The translations under genes and the position numbers were made by a program. Source: Xanthoparmelia taractica (taxonomy: Eukaryota > Ascomycota > Lecanoromycetes > Lecanorales > Parmeliaceae). From it: a stretch of 64,000 nt of DNA. Below, one piece after another: positions 58,439 to 64,000 of this stretch (positions are counted from its first letter, which is position 1; the number at the start of each line of letters is the position of its first letter). The notes beneath the pieces were generated by a model that saw only the letters and a list, made by a program, of their open reading frames with translations, made no database searches and was not told the origin of the DNA. The stretch is taken from the NCBI GenBank assembly GCA_033085395.1, contig MU853185.1:217463-281462 (forward strand). The letters run 5' to 3'.

Positions 58439-59332
58439 TTTAACATTCATGCTTGGATGCAGGGGAGAGGCAAAGGTGATTTGATGGGATATGGAGGAGA
58501 GTAATGCAGGGATTGTTGCAGGACAGGACTGCAGCACGGATAGGTGGGGAGGGGATTAAACCAAGCCTCTTTATTATGAGGTTACGTCGCAAGGTAGCAC
58601 TTGGATGCGACCCATGAAAAGCCACGCTGATGCTTGGCAACAATCGATCACCGGATGGGGGTTGTTTTGGCGAATAAGGGATTACTATACCTCTCTACAA
58701 CGCTCTGGAAACTTAAGTAGGTTGCGGCTGTTGCGATGAACAACCGCATACTTGGTCAGTCGAGATGAGTATCGACTATCCGCTCATGTCGTTGATCTTA
58801 TCCATATCATCTTCCATGCAACTCTTGAAACAGCATACGCAAGTCAATTAGCAGTTCTCATGTCTTCTCAATGCATGTACTTCTATCGTTTGACCGCGGC
58901 AGTTGAACATACTTTGGACTTTGCCGCGGCCCCCGCATTTCCGTTTAGGGAAGGTACGAAGACTAGAACATCTATCAACCGCCCGAATCCGAACCCGCTC
59001 TCACCCTTTCCCCCGCCTGTCATACCACCCTTATTCCACCCCCAAGTCCCACACGTTATACCTGCCAACACTTCATTGGTTCAGACCTCACAGAATAAGA
59101 CCTCGACTAACAGTCCTAATGAATTGCACGTTCCTCAGCAGTCTTTTTCAACCCGCCGCCATCTATTGCCATCCAACAATCCATTCGTCATGCTCGTTCG
59201 CGCCTGGAAGCCCCCGCATGCCTCCGCAACTCATATGAGAACCTGCCCCAAAAACACGCACAATCAGCTGCCCATGATGAAAACATGTGCTCATCCTGAT
59301 TATGCTCTGCACTCCACTGCACCTTCCTTACC
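58439..59332. other. Divergent intergenic region
   Basis: It lies between the divergent esterase and rhodopsin-like genes. The long plus frame at 58752-59375 is Pro/His/Ser rich and unlikely to be real. Confidence 0.4.
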
Positions 59333-60723
59333 ATGTCTTTTGCTGACCGAACCGGCTCACGCGTCGCCGCTGTAACCGCGTGCTATATCGTTCCCATTCC
59401 CCTTGAGATCATTGCTACCAGCCTGCGCATCTATGCCAGGCAGCGCCAGGCCCGGGCCGGCCTCAGTAGGTTTGCAATAGATGATTTTTTCATCCTCTTC
59501 GCTACGGTTGGTCGCCGCCCCATCTTCGATCTTTTTTCACCAGCCCCTGTCAACTTGATTGGTCAATGCCTGACTCCACTCTTTAGATCTGCGCAATAGG
59601 CCAATGCTGTGTCGGCCTGGTATATGGTTCGATGAGCTGTCCACTGGCTCACCTCGGCTCACTTCTGACCTTCTTTGGGCAGGGCCTCCCAATGGCTTCG
59701 GAAAACATATTGATCAGGTTTCCACGCATGATTTTGAAACCTTCGAACTGGTACCAAGCAACATCACCGCAGCCAAGCAGTCTTGCCCTACACAGCTGAC
59801 CTATACCAATACTTCCAGGGCAATTATATATTCAGCCATTTCTACAATATAACTCTGGGCATGATCAAGCTTTCAATCCTGACATTCTACTATCGCTTGT
59901 TCATCACACCCATCTTCCGAAAAGTCGTCCTTGCGACCATAGCTTTCATCGCATCATGGGTCCTCACCATCACCCTTGTTTTGGCGCTTGAATGCCGGCC
60001 CATCGCCAAATTTTGGAATCCTCTGATCCCGGGCAAATGCTTCGATTTGGTCGCTTTCAGCTACTTTACCAACATCTCCAACCTCCTTACCGATCTTTGG
60101 ATTTTCCTCCTTCCCATTCCAGTCATCTGGCGTCTACACATCTCCAACCATCAAAGGCTAGGGCTCTGCGGCGTCTTCCTAATTGGTCTAGGGTGAGCTT
60201 CAACTCGTCCTCTCCTGTACTCTTGATCATCTTCCCTAGCCTTTCTACAAATAACAGATCTTCATTTTCAAGCCTAGCACACTAACATTATTAATGCAGG
60301 ACATGCATCATCAGCTCCGTCCGACTCTCTGTCGTATTTGCCCAAGGCTCCACTGACTTTACCTGTAAACCCTCACTCCAGTCCCACCCAGGCTCATTAA
60401 CCCGAAATGCTAATAGCGCACTAGGGGACGGCGTCCCCCTTGGAATTATGTCCGTGTTCGAACCCCTCGGCGGTATCCTAAGCGCCAACCTTCCAATCAC
60501 CTACGTCCTATTCGCCTACTCCTTCCGCAAAATGAGAGAAGCCTTCTCCGGCCATACCCTACCTCGAGGACGGCTGTCACCAAGCTCGAACAACAGGTTC
60601 GGACGAGGACAGGACGTGGAGGATCGGTGGATCCAGCTCGATCAGCAGGGGAGCTCGTCGACTGAAAGTAAACCTATGCTGCCCGGGGAACCGAGGCAGA
60701 CGGATGATTTATGTAGAAAGTAA
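59333..60723 (+). CDS. Rhodopsin-like fungal integral membrane protein
   Basis: Six exons (59333-59506, 59587-59626, 59683-59750, 59819-60192, 60300-60364, 60425-60723; introns 56-107 bp, most with CTRAC branch points) join to 339 codons. Membrane segments include VTACYIVPIPLEIIATSL, ICAIGQCCVGLVYG, HFYNITLGMIKLSILTFYYR, VVLATIAFIASWVLTITLVL, LLTDLWIFLLPIPVIW, LCGVFLIGLGTCIISSVRL and LGGILSANLPITYVLFAYSF. LECRPIAKFWNP is the classic loop of the fungal rhodopsin-like domain family (PF20684; relatives of Pth11 and SAT5). The C-tail is polar. Family members are surface sensors or small-molecule transport helpers; the role here is unknown. The 68-bp third intron resolves what otherwise looks like a frameshift. 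Confidence 0.85.
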
Positions 60724-60888
60724 TGAGTAGCAAAGAGAGTGTGCGTGTGCAATTCGAACACTTGGCGTAACAGCTAATGAATTTGTGGAAACCTAATGAC
60801 ACTCATGTCGGGATCGGCTACACCGGCGACGCCCCGTCGGGACGACCCGCTATCCCCATTCTGGTTTCCCTGTCGCGGCCGGCTTGGA

Positions 60889-61112
60889 ATATCGTATTGC
60901 TATATTCCGCCGAGTATTCTCCGAAGGCTAAGTCTATCTAGACCTCCCATGGTCTTCAACTTTCGTATTCCTATATTTCCTCGATAAATCTCCGAAGACT
61001 AACCTCGTTTAAGGCTCTACGACCGTCGAGATTGTTGACTTTCGTATTCCTATATTCCCCCGACTATCCTCCGAGCGATCACTGCCGAGTTTCGTATTGC
61101 TATATTATGCCA
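60889..61112. repeat. Four copies of a TTTCGTATTCCTATATT motif
   Basis: Copies at about 60891, 60961, 61040 and 61090 read TATCGTATTGCTATATTC, TTTCGTATTCCTATATTT, TTTCGTATTCCTATATTC and TTTCGTATTGCTATATTA. The first three are followed by a CGA/GAG..ATC/TTCTCCGAAG-like block. Spacing is 50-79 bp. Non-coding; just downstream of the rhodopsin-like gene. Confidence 0.65.
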
Positions 61113-63035
61113 AGGGAAAGCCACGGGCGAGTGTCGAATCCTCATGAGCCTCAGATCCTAGATTGCATTCTCTACAAATCTGCAGCCTCACTTGTGCAAG
61201 AGGCCGACCTTCACCACGACCTGTGCATTTGCAAAAATACCGTTGGGTGTCGTTCTCCTTTTGATGCACGAAGGAGAAAAGGGCGGTGTCCATGGTTGCG
61301 GATTCAAGTCTACTTATAATCTAGTTGCGATTCGAATGAGCAGAAGTCGACTATGGCAGTAACTGCAATTATTGCAGCAGAAGCTTTACATGACTCCTGC
61401 CTTTGGCACTCGCTGGAAAGGATGACGGAGATGCAGTTCTACGGTTGAGGCTTCCCTCAACCTGGCATTGCATATCGTCGCCTCTTGTTTCAAGGATTTT
61501 TTTCCGGACAATCAACCTGTTGCCGAGCAGATCCACATATCGAGAGACCTACCAAAGTCAGCATTAACAACTTTCCCAAGCCGAATGATACTAGAGTCCA
61601 ATCTATGGCTCACTTATCCATTCAGGATGCCTACCTCAATTCAAGGATATCTGGACAGTCGTTAATGCTAAGTGTGCGTCATCATTGCAGAAGCAGCAAC
61701 AGCAACAATGCCGGTCTCGCATTGAAACCTGACATATTCGCCCCAAGAGCCTGGCCTTTGAATCGAACGGAAGCGGAGAAAACAGCAATGCCACTCTTTG
61801 TGCTGAATGCATCGGCTCTTCATCGTGGGACGGTCCTTCGCACCGCGTCGAGTTCGCTTCATAAGTCTTTGTACATCCGATTAAAGAATGTCGACGAGTC
61901 TCGTAGTCTGCAACATAGCAGCGAGCAATTCTTCCTCTTGTCCTCGGAAGAGAGCCCGCTGCTCATGCAATCAACCAGCTGATTCTCTGCGTAACCATTC
62001 TGCACTTCCCGCCAGTCCAGCATCAGAGGTTGAAATCCAGCGGAGCCGTCGACCGGGCATTCGTGTAGCGATATCACTCAATGAGTTTCGAGCATTCAAA
62101 CATGGAACAGGCCGAGAAATGTTTTCGAGGGTGCATTCCACTTGATCCAAGTATCCGTAATGATATCTCATCAGGTCAAGAGTAGATGTGAGTTGAATTC
62201 ATCATTTTCAAGTGAAGTAAATTCCTTTGTTAGAAACTTCTTTGCCGCCGGTCCTGCCTCGAACCCGTTTTGTATTAGCTTCAATTACAGCCAGCATTGA
62301 GTATCGTGGTCACAGTATGGACCCATTTCGAGTTAGCCTTGACCATTAGGTTTTTGAACCCGTCAGCTTTGGACTTCGGCCAAATTCCAGGCCCAAATCG
62401 GGGTGGACCCGTATATCAATGGAAAAATGCTTTGGCCCTTTTCTCGCCAGCCAATGTATCGGTGAAGGAAAATAAAGCAAGCAGGGAAGTAGCGCAGCAT
62501 TTAATGGCCATTTATGCTCAGTCCTTCTGCCTTTTTGAACCGCAAAGGCGTTGCTTGCGCACTCACAATGCATTTGAGGATGTACGTATGTTCTTCCCAG
62601 TCTCGGTCGGCCAGCGCTCTTCTCGAGCGTACAGCAGCAAAGTAGGAAATCAGTGCGCTAATATGTGTGACAGACAGTGCACTTTCGCTTGGAGGAAGAT
62701 GATATATTTATAGTATTTTCTTACGCAAGCATGATATCTGGTACAGCATGTCGTTGAGGATACCCGAATAAGCCTAGTGTAGTGGTAGTGTTTGACTTGC
62801 CAACTCGCGTCAGCCGGACACCCAGGGTCGATGATATAGGCTTTTAGTCCTTATCGGTGCATGACTGTGCAACAGATTGGGTCGCAAGAACACCATGATG
62901 CTGGGCTTCAGCAGGTACTGTAGGCCTTCTTTTTGCTTTCAAGGCCAATGCTGATGCTTTGCAGCGGTATTCGGGTTGATAATCAGAACCGCATACGATT
63001 GCATTACTAAGATCATCGCAACTCTCTATGATCTC
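61113..63035. other. No confident gene
   Basis: Frames at 61485-61982, 61888-62145 and 62297-62713 lack motifs or consistent codon use on both strands. Possible decayed sequence, but no family could be read. Confidence 0.35.
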
Positions 63036-63460
63036 ATGCTGTCCATTGGGATCTTGGGACCCGGCGATAAGCTAGGCCTCGGGTCATCGGAAAGCTACGC
63101 CACAGCAGTCCGCGGTACCTGCTGCGGCATATCCGCTGCGTTAGAGGAAACGGGCGCTGCTGTTGGCACCGAAGGCTTTACGCAAATACAGACCAAATTG
63201 CGTAAGAAAGGAACGCTCATTATCTGCGATCTGTGGTATCCTTGGCGTTTTGGGGACATTTTTCTTCATTTCCAAACCTTAACGGTGACGACGGTGCGAT
63301 AGAAGATATGAAATTCAGGGCGTACCTGGCGGCTCACGGGACGGAAGGTAAGATCGGAAAAGAAGACTTGAAAGCATTGGCCGACGAGGGGATACCAAGT
63401 AGTATTGTTCATAATTCGGAAGCCAGGTTGTCGGCGCTCAGCGAGTTAAATAACACGTGT
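63036..63460 (+). pseudogene. C-terminal relic of an MFS transporter (GIT1-like)
   Basis: Three frames carry successive pieces of a major-facilitator C-terminus: frame 1 LSIGILGPGDKLGLGSSESY then ATAVRGTCCGISAALEETGA and AVGTEGFTQIQTKLRKKGT; frame 2 ICGILGVLGTFFFIS (last helix, about 63227-63271); frame 3 PNLNGDDGAIEDMKFRAYLA then GKIGKEDLKALA. The order matches GIT1-like glycerophosphoinositol or phosphate permeases. At least two frameshifts and the loss of the N-terminal helices make it a relic. Family assignment is from memory. Confidence 0.5.
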
Positions 63461-63680
63461 GACGTACCATGCCAAGGCTGTGTTGATGTTTACAGCTCGC
63501 GAACTCTCTCCTCCCCCAGTCTTCCCAACACAAACTCTCTCGTCTTCTACCAGGAATCCAAAATGCTCAAGTCTGTTCCCTGTCAATCATGACCTCTTCG
63601 TCTACAAAACCGACATGTCATTGGAGCATCATGGCCGCCTACAATAAGACCCGACCTCCAGCAAGGAATCAACACGGGCA

Positions 63681-63917
63681 ATGGACCCCTCAAACGCGTT
63701 CACCCTCTCTACAAACACATGGAAGGAATTTTTCATTCCGGGAGATGTGCTTTTTGATGCATCATGCGAATTACTGCACCGACTTTCAAGAACTTGAGGA
63801 GATTTTCAACCTGCAATTCGACACGCATCGATTGACTCTATCGGAAAGGCACTGTATGAGTATGATGATGAGGAATTCTTTATGCTATCAGAGGCCGTGG
63901 AGAACTATAGGAAATAG
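63681..63917 (+). pseudogene. Small ORF with one internal TGA
   Basis: From ATG 63681 a frame reads MDPSNAFTLSTNTWKEFFIP and GDVLFDASCELLHRLSRT, meets TGA at 63795-63797, then continues in the same frame (GDFQPAIRHASIDSIGKALY, EYDDEEFFMLSEAVENYRK) to TAG 63915-63917. A CGA to TGA change would explain the stop. There is no GT donor that would remove it. 79 codons with stops; no family known. Confidence 0.35.
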
Positions 63918-64000
63918 TACACCGATCGAATAGTGGGACTATGGGTTAGTGTGTCTCATGATCCAGCCCCTGTTCCAGATGCATGCGCACATGCGGGGAA

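Noticed and set aside
58752..59375. 207-codon plus-strand ORF upstream of the rhodopsin-like gene
   Set aside because: Overlaps the true start in another frame, and composition is random (Pro/His/Ser).
59745..59820. Apparent frameshift in the rhodopsin-like gene
   Set aside because: A 68-bp intron (59751-59818) with CTGAC and CTTCCAG restores the frame and a typical family sequence.
1..64000. Biosynthetic gene cluster or CRISPR-like array
   Set aside because: No polyketide or peptide synthetase, terpene cyclase or cluster-type regulator was found, and none of the repeats has the regular repeat-spacer form.

Overview
This window comes from a filamentous ascomycete (Pezizomycotina, most likely Dothideomycetes). 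The support is many short GT-AG introns (46-138 bp) with CTRAY-like branch points, a class II hydrophobin, a fungal rhodopsin-like membrane protein, a fungal NB-ARC/TPR receptor, 2EXR-type and DUF6601-type proteins, and AT-rich blocks that look like repeat-induced point mutation (RIP). No tRNA, rRNA or CRISPR array was found. All exon joins were made by eye from splice signals, frame continuity and remembered family motifs.

Layout. 1-1.5 kb: 3' part of a disordered TCO89-like gene. 3.9-9.3 kb: one large Cys-rich secreted-protein gene cut in two by an AT-rich block (about 6.2-8.0 kb); the 5' half still reads as a spliced 646-codon ORF, while the 3' half carries four Gln-to-stop changes and two frameshifts. 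11-24.6 kb: a gene-bearing stretch with a thaumatin-like secreted protein, a small Cys-rich secreted protein, a RING protein, a secreted hypothetical, a GNAT acetyltransferase, a small unknown, a second small secreted protein and an NmrA-like NAD(P)-binding protein. 25.5-28.7 kb: a graveyard with a dead GH128/Asl1-like glucanase, a decayed tandem repeat and other coding-like debris. 29.3-31.3 kb: an unknown gene with a 57-bp coding minisatellite. 31.4-33.8 kb: direct repeats, a 0.63-kb AT-rich element with 33-bp terminal inverted repeats, and a degenerate ~95-bp satellite. 34.6-50.5 kb: ordinary euchromatic genes (Golgi-type glycosyltransferase, mitochondrial-type protein, several unknowns, F-box-like and 2EXR-like proteins, hydrophobin, DUF6601-like membrane protein). 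51-55 kb: a seven-exon NLR-type gene (alpha/beta-hydrolase, NB-ARC, TPR). 56.4-60.7 kb: type-B carboxylesterase and rhodopsin-like protein. 61-64 kb: repeats, an MFS transporter relic and a small ORF with one stop.

The genes do not form an obvious biosynthetic cluster. The most coherent themes are secreted or cell-surface proteins (at least six) and recurrent gene death. Where nonsense codons can be placed, most fit C-to-T (or G-to-A) changes, many at CpA, the RIP context. The split 3.9-9.3 kb gene beside an AT-rich repeat and the NLR gene are the most interesting objects.
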